The position numbers and the translations under genes are program-made. From positions 564,715 through 628,714 of the forward strand of contig NZ_JAJAVF010000004.1 in NCBI RefSeq assembly GCF_020531845.1: a stretch of DNA of 64,000 nucleotides, read 5' to 3'. The notes under the pieces are model-generated. The model searched no databases. It had not been told where the DNA came from and saw only the letters and a list, made by a program, of their open reading frames with translations. This document shows, in pieces, positions 34,968 through 42,937 of the stretch. Every line of letters starts with the position of its first letter. The stretch's first letter is position 1. Source of the stretch: Methylobacillus methanolivorans (GTDB lineage: Bacteria > Pseudomonadota > Gammaproteobacteria > Burkholderiales > Methylophilaceae).

Positions 34968-36086
34968 CTATACCCCAATACCGCTGGTGAGAATGGCAAA
35001 AGCGGCGTCGATCAGGATGACGCAGGTGATCGCCGTGACGACTGAGCTGGTGGTGCTGCGGCTCAAGCTTTCGGTATTTGGCTTAATGCGCAGGCCAAAG
35101 TGGCAGGCCATGACTGCGACGATAAAGCCGAACATGAAGCCCTTGATGATGCTGAGCGTGATGTTGACCGGTTGTACCACCGCTGCCAGATAGTCGAAGA
35201 AGAAGCGGAATCCAAGGCCTAGCTCAAGGTTCGCAGAGAGCGCACCGCCGAACAAGGCCCAGCAAGAAGTCCATATCACCAGGAATGGAGCGATGAAAGT
35301 GAGTCCGAGCACTTTGGGCAGCACCACACGCAGAATGCGGGAAATGCCCATGGTGGCCAGTGCATCAATCTCCTCGGTGACGCGCATAACGCCGATCTGT
35401 GCCGCCATGGCAGAGCCAGAACGCCCTGCGATCAATACTGCCATGAGGATAGGACCTAATTCTCGAATGACGGCCAGCCCGAGAATGTTGACGATGAAGA
35501 TGTCTGCGCCAAAGGTGCGTAGCTGGGTTGCCATCAGGTAACTCATGGCAATCCCAATCATGAACCCAAGCAGCGCTGTGACGGGTAAAGCTGTTACACC
35601 GCTTTTGTAAATATTGGCGCTGAACTCGCGCCAAGGGAAATCCTGCGGCCGGCGTAAGAGGTAGCCTAACTCCAATATCAACAGCCCGATTAACTTGACG
35701 AAGTCGACGATATGGCTGGAGAGGAACATCGTCAGTTTGCCGGCTCCGGCAATCAGTCTAAGCCAGTCAAAACGTGGTGGCTTGTGATCATCCTTGGCCG
35801 CAATGCTGGCCAAAGTATCAAATAAGGTGGCTTGTTCTTCAGTCAGCGTAACGCGGTTTTCCAGTTGGCCTTGCCAACCATTCCATAAGACTGCTGCACC
35901 AGCGGTATCCAGCTGTTCGACCTGGGTCAGGTCCCACTGCATCTTGGCATCGGCAAAGTACGGTTTGAGCGCCCGGCGTAACTGGGAAAAGTCATTATCT
36001 AGGTCGCGCAAGGACCATTGACCATGCAGGGCAATGCGTTTTGCGCCCTGGGGTGTTTGCTCTACCTGAAAACTTGCTGCAGCCAT
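34968..36086 (-). CDS. MlaE-family permease with N-terminal STAS domain
   Basis: 372 aa, longer than E. coli MlaE (~260). The extra N-terminal ~115 residues have a STAS-like fold pattern (IALHGQWSLRDL; LDTAGAAVLWNGW). The permease part has the MlaE core (TALLGFMIGIAMSY; GPILMAVLIAGRSGSA; EEIDALATMGI). In E. coli the STAS protein MlaB is separate; here it is fused, as in many proteobacterial lipid ABC systems. ATG at 36086 has AAGGA upstream; an in-frame TTG at 36119 is less likely. It heads the minus-strand lipid-transport operon. Confidence 0.9.
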   Translation of the reverse strand: MAAASFQVEQTPQGAKRIALHGQWSLRDLDNDFSQLRRALKPYFADAKMQWDLTQVEQLDTAGAAVLWNGWQGQLENRVTLTEEQATLFDTLASIAAKDDHKPPRFDWLRLIAGAGKLTMFLSSHIVDFVKLIGLLILELGYLLRRPQDFPWREFSANIYKSGVTALPVTALLGFMIGIAMSYLMATQLRTFGADIFIVNILGLAVIRELGPILMAVLIAGRSGSAMAAQIGVMRVTEEIDALATMGISRILRVVLPKVLGLTFIAPFLVIWTSCWALFGGALSANLELGLGFRFFFDYLAAVVQPVNITLSIIKGFMFGFIVAVMACHFGLRIKPNTESLSRSTTSSVVTAITCVILIDAAFAILTSGIGV

Positions 36087-36129
36087 AGCATCCTTTGTTG
36101 AGGGTAGTGCCAGTGACAAGACTGGTATT

Positions 36130-36157
36130 GCATCGGCAATCTCAGTCTTGCCGATGC
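36130..36157. terminator. Inverted repeat between the fae-like gene and the lipid-transport operon
   Basis: A perfect ten-base stem (36130-36139 with 36148-36157) around an eight-base loop. It lies downstream of the minus-strand fae-like gene and upstream of the mlaE-type gene, the expected place for a terminator, but no T-run follows it in that direction. Confidence 0.4.
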
Positions 36158-36197
36158 GTTCTTTATAGCATGGGGGATGACAATTGCCTCTTGCTAT

Positions 36198-36746
36198 TTA
36201 TATTTTGCCGTCCAGGCCCATCTGGAAATATTTGTGGACGATCTTCTCCTGGTTTTCCAGCAGCCAGTCGATATCCGGCTTGTTGCTCATTGCCTTGTGG
36301 ATGGCGTTGGCTGTGGCCTTGCGGTGGATATCAAACAGGATCTTGTGATCCAGGTTGTCTTGTTCGACCACGATAGGGTTGAGCCAGACCGAGACGATGA
36401 TGCCGAGGTCATTGGCTTTTTCCTTAGGGATGTCGCCATTACGCACCGCATCCAGCACACCATTGGCGATCGCGGCTTGCACGGTGCCCATGAGGATGTT
36501 GGTATAGCGCTCGTTCTTGACGGTGACCTTGCTAACCATGATGGTGGCAGGGCGGACCATAATGTCGGTGTTGAGGATGGCAAGTACACGGGAGTGGCCT
36601 TTCACTTGGTCGCCGAGCAACGTGCCGAAGGCTGTCCCCATAGGGCCGTCCATCTCGCCTATGATGACTTCAGGCTCTGCTGCCGTCCCTGGAGGGCCTC
36701 CCGCTACTAGGGCCTCACCGACGCGCATGAAAATCTTGTCACTCAC
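36198..36746 (-). CDS. Formaldehyde-activating-enzyme (Fae) homologue lacking the catalytic His
   Basis: 182 aa. The Fae fold is clear: RVGEALVAGG near the start, VIIGEMDGPMGTAFG, RPATIMVSKVTVKN, GTVQAAIANGVLDAV and IIVSVWLNP all match the family in order. True Fae condenses formaldehyde with tetrahydromethanopterin and has an essential histidine in an AHIDLIIG-like segment; here the same place reads AEPEVIIG, with Glu24 where the His should be. The C-terminal ~25 residues are also unlike classical Fae. Formaldehyde activation is therefore doubtful, and a sensing or related carbonyl-binding role is possible. GTG start with GGAG six bases upstream. Confidence 0.85.
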   Translation of the reverse strand: MSDKIFMRVGEALVAGGPPGTAAEPEVIIGEMDGPMGTAFGTLLGDQVKGHSRVLAILNTDIMVRPATIMVSKVTVKNERYTNILMGTVQAAIANGVLDAVRNGDIPKEKANDLGIIVSVWLNPIVVEQDNLDHKILFDIHRKATANAIHKAMSNKPDIDWLLENQEKIVHKYFQMGLDGKI

Positions 36747-36867
36747 TTGTTTCTCCTTACTGATGAAATGGAATAGATAACGAAAATAATCGATCGGTTA
36801 CTTTTAACTGAAATCCGCGGTAATTGCAAAAATGCTGGTAGACCACTCAATGACAACAGCGGCAGGC

Positions 36868-36873
36868 TATAAT
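36868..36873 (+). promoter_or_regulatory. TATAAT -10 element upstream of the yjbQ-like gene
   Basis: Consensus TATAAT lies 32 bases before the ATG at 36906. No convincing -35 box is seen at 16-18 bases; the upstream AT-rich gap is shared with the divergent fae-like gene. Confidence 0.35.
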
Positions 36874-36905
36874 TTCCCGGCTTACTATTTTTAAAGGCAA
36901 AACCC

Positions 36906-37325
36906 ATGAAAAGTTACCGTAAAGAGCTGTGGTTCAATGCGCCTTCGCGCGTGGCATTTATCAACATTACACACGAAGTCGAGGCCTGTTTGCGCGAGAG
37001 CGGCGTCAGGGAAGGGATGGTGTTGGTGAATGCCATGCACATTACTGCCAGCGTCTTTATCAATGACGATGAATCCGGTTTGCATCATGACTACCGCGAA
37101 TGGCTGGAACGCCTTGCACCGCATGAGCCTATTCGCAATTATCGCCACAATGATACTGGCGAAGATAATGCCGATGCGCATATGAAGCGCCAGGTGATGG
37201 GACGTGAAGTAGTCGTGGCAGTGACTGACGGGCAGCTGGACTTTGGCCCGTGGGAACAGATTTTTTACGGTGAGTTCGATGGGCGTCGCAACAAGCGCGT
37301 CTTGGTCAAGATTATTGGTGAATAA
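36906..37325 (+). CDS. YjbQ-family protein (UPF0047)
   Basis: 139 aa, full family length. Conserved segments include the [12 protein letters not shown] region near residue 45, [15 protein letters not shown] near 80 and the MGREVVVAV and [13 protein letters not shown] segments near the end. Some members have weak thiamine-phosphate synthase activity, but the physiological role is unsettled. It starts divergently from the fae-like gene and is followed after three bases by the KefF-like gene. Confidence 0.85.
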   Translation: MKSYRKELWFNAPSRVAFINITHEVEACLRESGVREGMVLVNAMHITASVFINDDESGLHHDYREWLERLAPHEPIRNYRHNDTGEDNADAHMKRQVMGREVVVAVTDGQLDFGPWEQIFYGEFDGRRNKRVLVKIIGE

Positions 37326-37328
37326 GCC

Positions 37329-37946
37329 TTGAAACAGCGTGTGCTGGTGATCGTGGCGCATCCGGCGCTGGAAAGCTCTCGCGTGAATCGCGCTTTGCTG
37401 GAGTCGGCGTGGCAATGTGATGGCGTTAAAGTGCATGATCTTTATGCGCGCTACCCAGAGCAGATGATTGATGTGCAGCACGAGCAGGCTCTGGTCGATG
37501 AGCACGATGTGCTGGTGTTTCAGCATCCGATGTATTGGTATTCCTGCCCAGCCTTGCTCAAGAGCTGGTTCGACTCTGTGCTGAGTTACGGCTGGGCATA
37601 TGGTGATCATGCCACCAAGCTGACAGGGAAGGCCTGGGTGCAGGTGGTTTCCACTGGCGGTTCGGAAATCGTTTATCAGAGGCGTGGATACAATTGCTTT
37701 TCCATCGCCGAGCTGTTGCGGCCATTCGAGCAGACAGCACGGTTATGCAACATGCGCTATCTACAGCCGTTCCTGACCCAGGCGGCAGATACTTTGAGCG
37801 ATGAGGCATTGCGTGAGCATGCTGCTCATTATGCGGCATGGTTGATGCAACTAACCGAGGCAAATAGACCGCCGCAGGTTGATAGCCTCCAGGTGGAGGA
37901 GGCTGAGTATTTGGTAGCTGCCAATACAAAGCTAGAGGCATCCTGA
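37329..37946 (+). CDS. NAD(P)H oxidoreductase, KefF-like K+ efflux ancillary protein
   Basis: 205 aa with the flavodoxin-like fold of the NQO1/KefF family: VIVAHPALESSRVN at the N-terminus, and FQHPMYWYSCPALLKSW near residue 72 for FMN/quinone binding. KefF activates KefC and is itself a quinone reductase. The stop overlaps the start of the antiporter gene (TGATG), which strongly supports pairing. TTG at 37329 is the start. Confidence 0.88.
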   Translation: MKQRVLVIVAHPALESSRVNRALLESAWQCDGVKVHDLYARYPEQMIDVQHEQALVDEHDVLVFQHPMYWYSCPALLKSWFDSVLSYGWAYGDHATKLTGKAWVQVVSTGGSEIVYQRRGYNCFSIAELLRPFEQTARLCNMRYLQPFLTQAADTLSDEALREHAAHYAAWLMQLTEANRPPQVDSLQVEEAEYLVAANTKLEAS

Positions 37947-39784
37947 TGGCTGAAGTACATATTCCCTCCTTGTTGCTCGAAAGTGCCATCTACCTTGGTG
38001 CTGCTGTGCTGGCTGTGCCTATTTTTCGGCGAATCGGGCTTGGTTCTGTGCTGGGCTACCTGTTTGCTGGCATCGTGATCGGCCCTTGGGGCTTGTCTTT
38101 GGTGGCAGATACCGAGTCGGTCATGCATTTTTCTGAATTTGGCGTGGTCATGATGTTGTTCTTGATCGGCCTGGAGATCGAGCCTGATAAGTTGATGACC
38201 TTGCGCATGCCGATTTTTGGCATGGGTGGCTTGCAGGTCGTGATCACCGCAGCGCTGGTGTATGCCGCTGGCATTGCTTTCGGTTTGGATTGGCGCTTGT
38301 CGTTGGTGGTCGGTATGGGGGTAGCCATGTCGTCGACGGCGATTGCCATGCAGGTGCTTGCTGAACAGGGGGCGTTGAATCGTCCGTCTGGACGCTCTGC
38401 GTTCTCGGTGCTGTTATTCCAGGATCTTGCGGTCATTCCTATCATGATCCTGTTGCTGGTGATCGCACCGGGCGCTCACACTGCGCATGGTGTGCACATG
38501 GACTGGCTCGCCATTCTCAAGGCGGTATCCTTGGTTGTACTGCTTGTGCTGGGTGGGCAATACCTGCTGCGACCAGTGTTGCGGTACGTCGCCAACACAG
38601 GGTTGCGCGAGATTTTCATTGCCTTCGCCTTGTTTCTCATTATTGGCGTTTCCATCCTGATGACGTTGGTTGGCCTTTCCATGGCCTTGGGCGCTTTCAT
38701 TGCGGGTGTCTTGCTGGCGGATTCCGAGTATCGGCAAGAACTGGAGTTGGATATAGAGCCTTTCAAGGGACTGCTGTTGGGGTTGTTCTTTATTTCGGTG
38801 GGCATGTCCGTCAACCTTGATTTGGTGTTGCAGCAGCCGGGGCTGGTGATTGGTTTGGCGCTGGGGTTTGTGCTTTTCAAGTTGCTGTTGCTGTTCGGTC
38901 TTGCCAAGGCATTCAAGCTGGATAATGCCGGAGGGCTCATGTTTGCCGTGACTTTGTCGCAGATCGGCGAGTTTGCCTTTGTGATCTTTGGCGCGGCACT
39001 GGATGCCAAGGTGATTCGTTATGAACACGGTGCATTGCTGAATTCAGTGGTGGCGGTATCTATGGTCACCACTCCTTTGCTGTTGCTAGGGTTTCACGCG
39101 GTATATCGACGTCGCTTGCAGCAGCGACGCAAGGATGGGCGGCATGACGAGTTTGACCAGGAACGTCCAGTCATTGTGGCGGGTTTTGGTCGTGTGGGGC
39201 AGGTGATAACCCGGCTGTTGACCAGTGTTGGCGTAGAGCCTACCGTGATTGAGCACGACCCTAACCAGATCGAGTTGATGCGTGGTTTTGGCTATCGCGC
39301 ATATTACGGCGACATTACGCGGCCTGATGTCTTGAGGGCTGCAGGCATTGCGCGCGCAAAATTGTTGATATTGGCAATAGATGACGCGGAGGAAGCCTTG
39401 GAGACTGCACGTTATGTGCGCGAATACTATCCCGATGTGAAAATCCTGGCGCGTGCACGTAACCGGACCTATGCCTTCGACTATATGGATCTCGGCATTG
39501 ATTGTGTGCGGGAGACTTTCCTGAGTGCCGTGCACCTGGGAGAAAAGGCATTGCGGGAAATGGGCTATTCTCCGTTCGATGCCTATGGCAAGGCTTGGCG
39601 CTTCCGTCAGGGTGATGAAAAAATGATGCGGGATGTGCATCCTATCCACACCGATATGCAGCAGGTGGTGTCTTACACCGTACGTGCACGGCAAGATTTG
39701 CAACGTACCTTGATGCGTGAAACCGAGGAGGCTGCGGCAAATCCTGGGCACAATGCTTGGGAAGGCCAGAACACATCCAGTTAA
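37946..39784 (+). CDS. KefC/KefB-like glutathione-regulated K+/H+ antiporter
   Basis: 612 aa. The CPA2 membrane domain spans residues ~1-385 with about twelve hydrophobic segments. A TrkA-N/RCK domain follows (VIVAGFGRVGQVITRLL near residue 410; a Rossmann nucleotide-binding motif). KefB/C channels open on binding glutathione adducts of electrophiles and acidify the cell for protection; this fits a methylotroph that handles formaldehyde and methylglyoxal, though that link is inference. Coupled to the KefF-like gene. A hairpin follows at 39788-39813. Confidence 0.9.
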   Translation: MAEVHIPSLLLESAIYLGAAVLAVPIFRRIGLGSVLGYLFAGIVIGPWGLSLVADTESVMHFSEFGVVMMLFLIGLEIEPDKLMTLRMPIFGMGGLQVVITAALVYAAGIAFGLDWRLSLVVGMGVAMSSTAIAMQVLAEQGALNRPSGRSAFSVLLFQDLAVIPIMILLLVIAPGAHTAHGVHMDWLAILKAVSLVVLLVLGGQYLLRPVLRYVANTGLREIFIAFALFLIIGVSILMTLVGLSMALGAFIAGVLLADSEYRQELELDIEPFKGLLLGLFFISVGMSVNLDLVLQQPGLVIGLALGFVLFKLLLLFGLAKAFKLDNAGGLMFAVTLSQIGEFAFVIFGAALDAKVIRYEHGALLNSVVAVSMVTTPLLLLGFHAVYRRRLQQRRKDGRHDEFDQERPVIVAGFGRVGQVITRLLTSVGVEPTVIEHDPNQIELMRGFGYRAYYGDITRPDVLRAAGIARAKLLILAIDDAEEALETARYVREYYPDVKILARARNRTYAFDYMDLGIDCVRETFLSAVHLGEKALREMGYSPFDAYGKAWRFRQGDEKMMRDVHPIHTDMQQVVSYTVRARQDLQRTLMRETEEAAANPGHNAWEGQNTSS

Positions 39785-39787
39785 TGC

Positions 39788-39813
39788 CTGCGTCCACCCT
39801 TAGGTGGGCGCAG
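39788..39813. terminator. Hairpin between convergent kefC-like and CBS genes
   Basis: Eleven-base stem (39788-39798 with 39803-39813, one T-G pair) and a four-base loop. It lies between convergent stops and is a probable bidirectional terminator; no strong T-tract follows. Confidence 0.6.
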
Positions 39814-39819
39814 CCATCG

Positions 39820-40248
39820 CTAACTTTGGATATAACTTTCCAATTGTTTGATCAGGAACTCTTGATAAGCAATGGTTTCCTTTACCAGATCGCCGATGGA
39901 GAGCAGCCCGATCAATTGATCATTCTCCAATACTGGCAAATGGCGAATGCGTTTGCCTGACATCAGGTTCATGCAGTGGTCAACCGTATCATCTGGACTG
40001 ACCGTGATGAGTTGCACTGACATAATGTCGCCTACTGTCGTGGTCTTGGATGTTTTACCCTTGATGACTACCTCACGCGCGTAATCACGCTCGGAAAAGA
40101 TACCCACCATTTTGTCACGCTGCATGACGACTAATGCGCCGATATGATGCTCAGCCATGAGTAGCAAAGCGTCATAAACCAGGCTCTCTGGTGATACTGA
40201 ATAAATGGTGCTGCCTTTGGTTTCCAGAACTTGCCTCACGGTTTTCAT
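39820..40248 (-). CDS. CBS-domain pair protein
   Basis: 142 aa, made almost only of two CBS domains. The first has YDALLLMAEHHIGALVVM and GIFSERDYAREVV near residues 25-60; the second has VDHCMNLMSGKRIRHLPVLE and GLLSIGDLVKE near 85-125. CBS pairs bind adenosyl nucleotides and sense energy or redox state; this stand-alone form has no fused effector, so the target is unknown. A strong GGAGGAG lies before the ATG at 40248. Confidence 0.88.
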   Translation of the reverse strand: MKTVRQVLETKGSTIYSVSPESLVYDALLLMAEHHIGALVVMQRDKMVGIFSERDYAREVVIKGKTSKTTTVGDIMSVQLITVSPDDTVDHCMNLMSGKRIRHLPVLENDQLIGLLSIGDLVKETIAYQEFLIKQLESYIQS

Positions 40249-40393
40249 GTTGGCTCCTCCTTACGTTTTCTTATTGGCGTGGGATCAATATACACCTTAT
40301 TGATGCAGGGTTAAATGGTTGAGCCAGCAACAGAATGTCAGTGCAGGCATCAGGTTGCTCTGGCATGAAGGTGCCGAATAGTATTGGATTTGA

Positions 40394-40421
40394 TTGACAT
40401 AATTAGCTGGCTAATTATAAT
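40394..40421 (+). promoter_or_regulatory. Near-consensus sigma-70 promoter with palindromic operator in its spacer
   Basis: TTGACA (40394-40399) and TATAAT (40416-40421) are both perfect consensus hexamers, 16 bases apart. The spacer is almost filled by a perfect inverted repeat with nine-base arms and a two-base centre, 40399-40418, core TAATTAGC-TG-GCTAATTA. A bound MarR-type dimer would block RNA polymerase, so self-repression by the downstream regulator is very likely. The predicted start of transcription, about 40428, lies only a few bases before the ATG at 40432. Confidence 0.8.
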
Positions 40422-40431
40422 TCGACTAATC

Positions 40432-40944
40432 ATGTTGCAACTTAGAGACCTCCCCAGCCAAGCGGTGCTTGATAAATTTTCTGCACGTTATCCAGAAGCG
40501 GATGTCAGTGCAGTATCGTCCTTTTTGCATTTATTAAGAGTAGCTAGTGATCTTTCACTGGCTTTGGATGCTTGTCTCAGTCAGCATGGTTTACTGCAAG
40601 GGCGCTGGTGGGTGCTTATCTTGCTCATGCGCGAAGACCAGGGAGTTTCATTGCCTTCGGTACTGGCGGAAAAAGCGGGAGTAAGTCGTGCCACCATGAC
40701 TGGCTTGCTCGATGGTCTGGAGCGCGATAGCCTGGTTGAACGTATTTTCGATACGGATGATCGCAGGCGGGTATCGATACGCCTGACTGCGCAAGGGCAG
40801 GAGAAGCTGGATCAGGTCATGCCGGATTATTACACGCGTCTACGGCATTGTATGGCTGGCGTGAGTGAGGCAGAGCGGGCAGTGCTTAACGACATTCTGC
40901 ACAAGTTAAATGTCGGTATAGCGGCGTTTGATGTTGCCAAATAG
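40432..40944 (+). CDS. MarR-family transcriptional regulator
   Basis: 170 aa. The winged helix-turn-helix of the MarR family covers about residues 55-130: LPSVLAEKAGVSRATMTGLLDGLERDSLVERIFDTDDRRR is the usual DNA-reading region (positions ~78-118), with a DxRR wing. It is probably autorepressed through the inverted repeat in its promoter. Start is uncertain: ATG at 40432 gives almost no leader; GTG at 40465 is an alternative, and an in-frame TTG at 40384 would lie in the promoter. It precedes the two DUF4440 genes and a DMT exporter on the same strand, likely its targets. Confidence 0.88.
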   Translation: MLQLRDLPSQAVLDKFSARYPEADVSAVSSFLHLLRVASDLSLALDACLSQHGLLQGRWWVLILLMREDQGVSLPSVLAEKAGVSRATMTGLLDGLERDSLVERIFDTDDRRRVSIRLTAQGQEKLDQVMPDYYTRLRHCMAGVSEAERAVLNDILHKLNVGIAAFDVAK

Positions 40945-41003
40945 TGGGGCAGCGTTAGTGTAAGTGTATTTATATCAATATTATTCAAGAGAGGAGCACC
41001 ATC

Positions 41004-41471
41004 ATGAAGATCAGCAAGGTGATAGTGGCAGTGGTATTGCTGGCGTTGGTTAGTGTCGCTGCGGTTGCAGTGTATCAATGCAATGCCAAGCCTAACGAGG
41101 AAGAGGCCAAGGCCATCGTCAATAAGCTTAATGGCGCATGGGATGAGGCGTTTGCCCAAGCTTCTGCCGGTACTTTGGCGACTTATTACGATGCCAATGG
41201 CAGCTTGCTGCCTGCCGGTGGTGAGCAGGTAACAGGGAGTAAGGCGATTGCTGATTTCTGGTCCGGCTTGTTTGCGAAGGGATTTGCTGAACACCAGATC
41301 ACCAATGTCGAAACCGGTATTGTTGGTAACACGTTGTACCAGCGTGGCAAGTGGAGCGCAGTGCTTAAGAGTGCAGATAGCGAACCACAACAATTCAGCG
41401 GCAATTTGCATATCCTCTACAAAAAGCAGGATGACGGTAGCTGGAAAATCCTCACGCATACCTGGAATTAA
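41004..41471 (+). CDS. SnoaL/DUF4440-like (NTF2-fold) protein with signal or anchor
   Basis: 155 aa. An N-terminal hydrophobic segment (residues ~5-25) precedes an NTF2-like domain with LNGAWDEAFAQ, YYDANGSLLPAG and LHILYKKQDDGSWKILTHTWN near its end. No classical lipobox is seen, so it is a periplasmic or membrane-anchored protein. NTF2-fold DUF4440 proteins include isomerases and ligand-binding proteins, and function is not predictable. The next gene is a shorter paralogue without the signal. GAGGAG lies upstream. Confidence 0.75.
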   Translation: MKISKVIVAVVLLALVSVAAVAVYQCNAKPNEEEAKAIVNKLNGAWDEAFAQASAGTLATYYDANGSLLPAGGEQVTGSKAIADFWSGLFAKGFAEHQITNVETGIVGNTLYQRGKWSAVLKSADSEPQQFSGNLHILYKKQDDGSWKILTHTWN

Positions 41472-41495
41472 TTTTTAGACCATAAAGGAATCACG

Positions 41496-41876
41496 ATGTC
41501 GAATAACGATTTCAAGGCGACGGCCCAGCAGCTTAACCAAGCATGGGATGCCGCTTTTAATGCCAAGGATCATGCATTGGTCACATCTTTCTACGATGAT
41601 GCAGCAACTGTATTGCCTGCTGGTGCGGCGCAAATTACCGGCAAGGAAGCGCTGTTGGGTTTCTGGAAAACCTCTATTGCCCAAGGCATCATTGATCACA
41701 AGCTGGAGTTGCTAGAGGCTGGGGCTGATGCCAACCTGGCATTCCAGCGTGGTCACTGGAGTGCTGCCGTCATTGATGCGCAAGGCAATCGTCAGAGCTT
41801 CAATGGTAATGTGCATTTGCTTTACAAGAAGCAGGCAGATGGCAACTGGAAGCTATTCAGCCATATCTGGAATTAA
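41496..41876 (+). CDS. SnoaL/DUF4440-like (NTF2-fold) cytoplasmic paralogue
   Basis: 126 aa, without signal peptide. The region LNQAWDAAFNA, SFYDDAATVLPAG, FQRGHWSAAVI and HLLYKKQADGNWKLFSHIWN parallels the previous gene along its length, so the two look like a tandem duplication that has diverged in cellular location. AAAGGA precedes the ATG, and the gap to the first copy is 24 bases. Function unknown; co-regulation by the MarR protein is likely from position. Confidence 0.75.
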   Translation: MSNNDFKATAQQLNQAWDAAFNAKDHALVTSFYDDAATVLPAGAAQITGKEALLGFWKTSIAQGIIDHKLELLEAGADANLAFQRGHWSAAVIDAQGNRQSFNGNVHLLYKKQADGNWKLFSHIWN

Positions 41877-41909
41877 AGCTTAACTTAAGGCCCTGGGCCA
41901 GGAATCGAC

Positions 41910-42827
41910 ATGAACGCGGGAACCTCGACCACGGTGAAGGCCTTTGCAGCATTGCTGCTGCTGGCGATCCTGTGGGGCTATAACTGGGTGGTGATGAAGC
42001 ATGCGCTGGATTATGCGGGTGCTTTCCAGTTTGGTGCCATGCGTACTTTTTATGGTGCCATGTGCTTGTTTGCGCTGCTGATATTGATGCGCAAGCCACT
42101 CAAGCCCCGCGAGCTTCCCACCCTGATCTGGCTTGGGGTATTACAGACCTGTGGCTTTACAGGCCTGATCATCTGGGCCTTGGTCGAAGGCGGAGCAGGC
42201 AAGACAGCCGTGCTGACTTACACCATGCCGTTCTGGGTCATGGTGTTGGCCTGGCCATTGTTGGGTGAGAAAATCCGCGGTATTCAGTGGCTGGCGGCGC
42301 TATTTTCGGTAATGGGCTTGCTGTTTATCCTTGACCCCCTGCATCTTGGTGCTGACCTTTTCAGCATGATGCTGGCGATACTGGGTGGGGTATTCTGGGC
42401 AATCTCGGTGATTGTGGCCAAAAAGTTGCACCATCGGGTGCCAGACCTTGACCTGATGTCGCTCACTGCCTGGCAGATGCTGTTTGGCTCGTTGCCCTTG
42501 GTGGCGATCGCCTTTATCGTGCCGGCTCCGCCGATAGACTGGAGCATGAACTTCATTGGCGCTGTGCTATTCAATGCCGTGCTGTGTAATGCCTTGGCCT
42601 GGCTGCTTTGGCTCTATGCCCTGCAGCACTTGCCTGCCGGTATTGCCAGTATGACTTCGCTGCTGGCGCCTGTGATTGGTGTGCTCGCGGCCTGGATGCA
42701 ACTCGGCGAAGAGCCTAGCCATGGCGAGGTGGTGGGAATGTTGTTGATAGGCGCGGCCTTGTTGATTATTTCTTTGCAGAGTATGACTCGCAAGAAAGAG
42801 GTTGACCCTGCCATGGGTCAGGATTAA
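41910..42827 (+). CDS. EamA-type DMT superfamily transporter
   Basis: 305 aa with about ten hydrophobic helices and two EamA repeats (first with [19 protein letters not shown]; second with [16 protein letters not shown]). Members export amino acids, metabolites or drugs. It is 33 bases after the second DUF4440 gene and probably the last gene of the MarR-controlled set; a short hairpin follows at 42835-42858. The substrate is not known. Confidence 0.88.
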   Translation: MNAGTSTTVKAFAALLLLAILWGYNWVVMKHALDYAGAFQFGAMRTFYGAMCLFALLILMRKPLKPRELPTLIWLGVLQTCGFTGLIIWALVEGGAGKTAVLTYTMPFWVMVLAWPLLGEKIRGIQWLAALFSVMGLLFILDPLHLGADLFSMMLAILGGVFWAISVIVAKKLHHRVPDLDLMSLTAWQMLFGSLPLVAIAFIVPAPPIDWSMNFIGAVLFNAVLCNALAWLLWLYALQHLPAGIASMTSLLAPVIGVLAAWMQLGEEPSHGEVVGMLLIGAALLIISLQSMTRKKEVDPAMGQD

Positions 42828-42834
42828 ATCAATC

Positions 42835-42858
42835 CACAGCCTGCATCAGTGGGCTGTG
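42835..42858 (+). terminator. Weak hairpin after the DMT exporter
   Basis: Seven-base stem (42835-42841 with 42852-42858), ten-base loop, and a short T-rich stretch after it. Placed between the exporter and the yebC promoter region; a plausible but weak terminator. Confidence 0.4.
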
Positions 42859-42937
42859 CATGTCTTATTTTCACCCAGTCCTCTATGGTAAAATCCGTCA
42901 GGTTTTTTGCACAATTCGCAATCAAAGGATTTTACAC

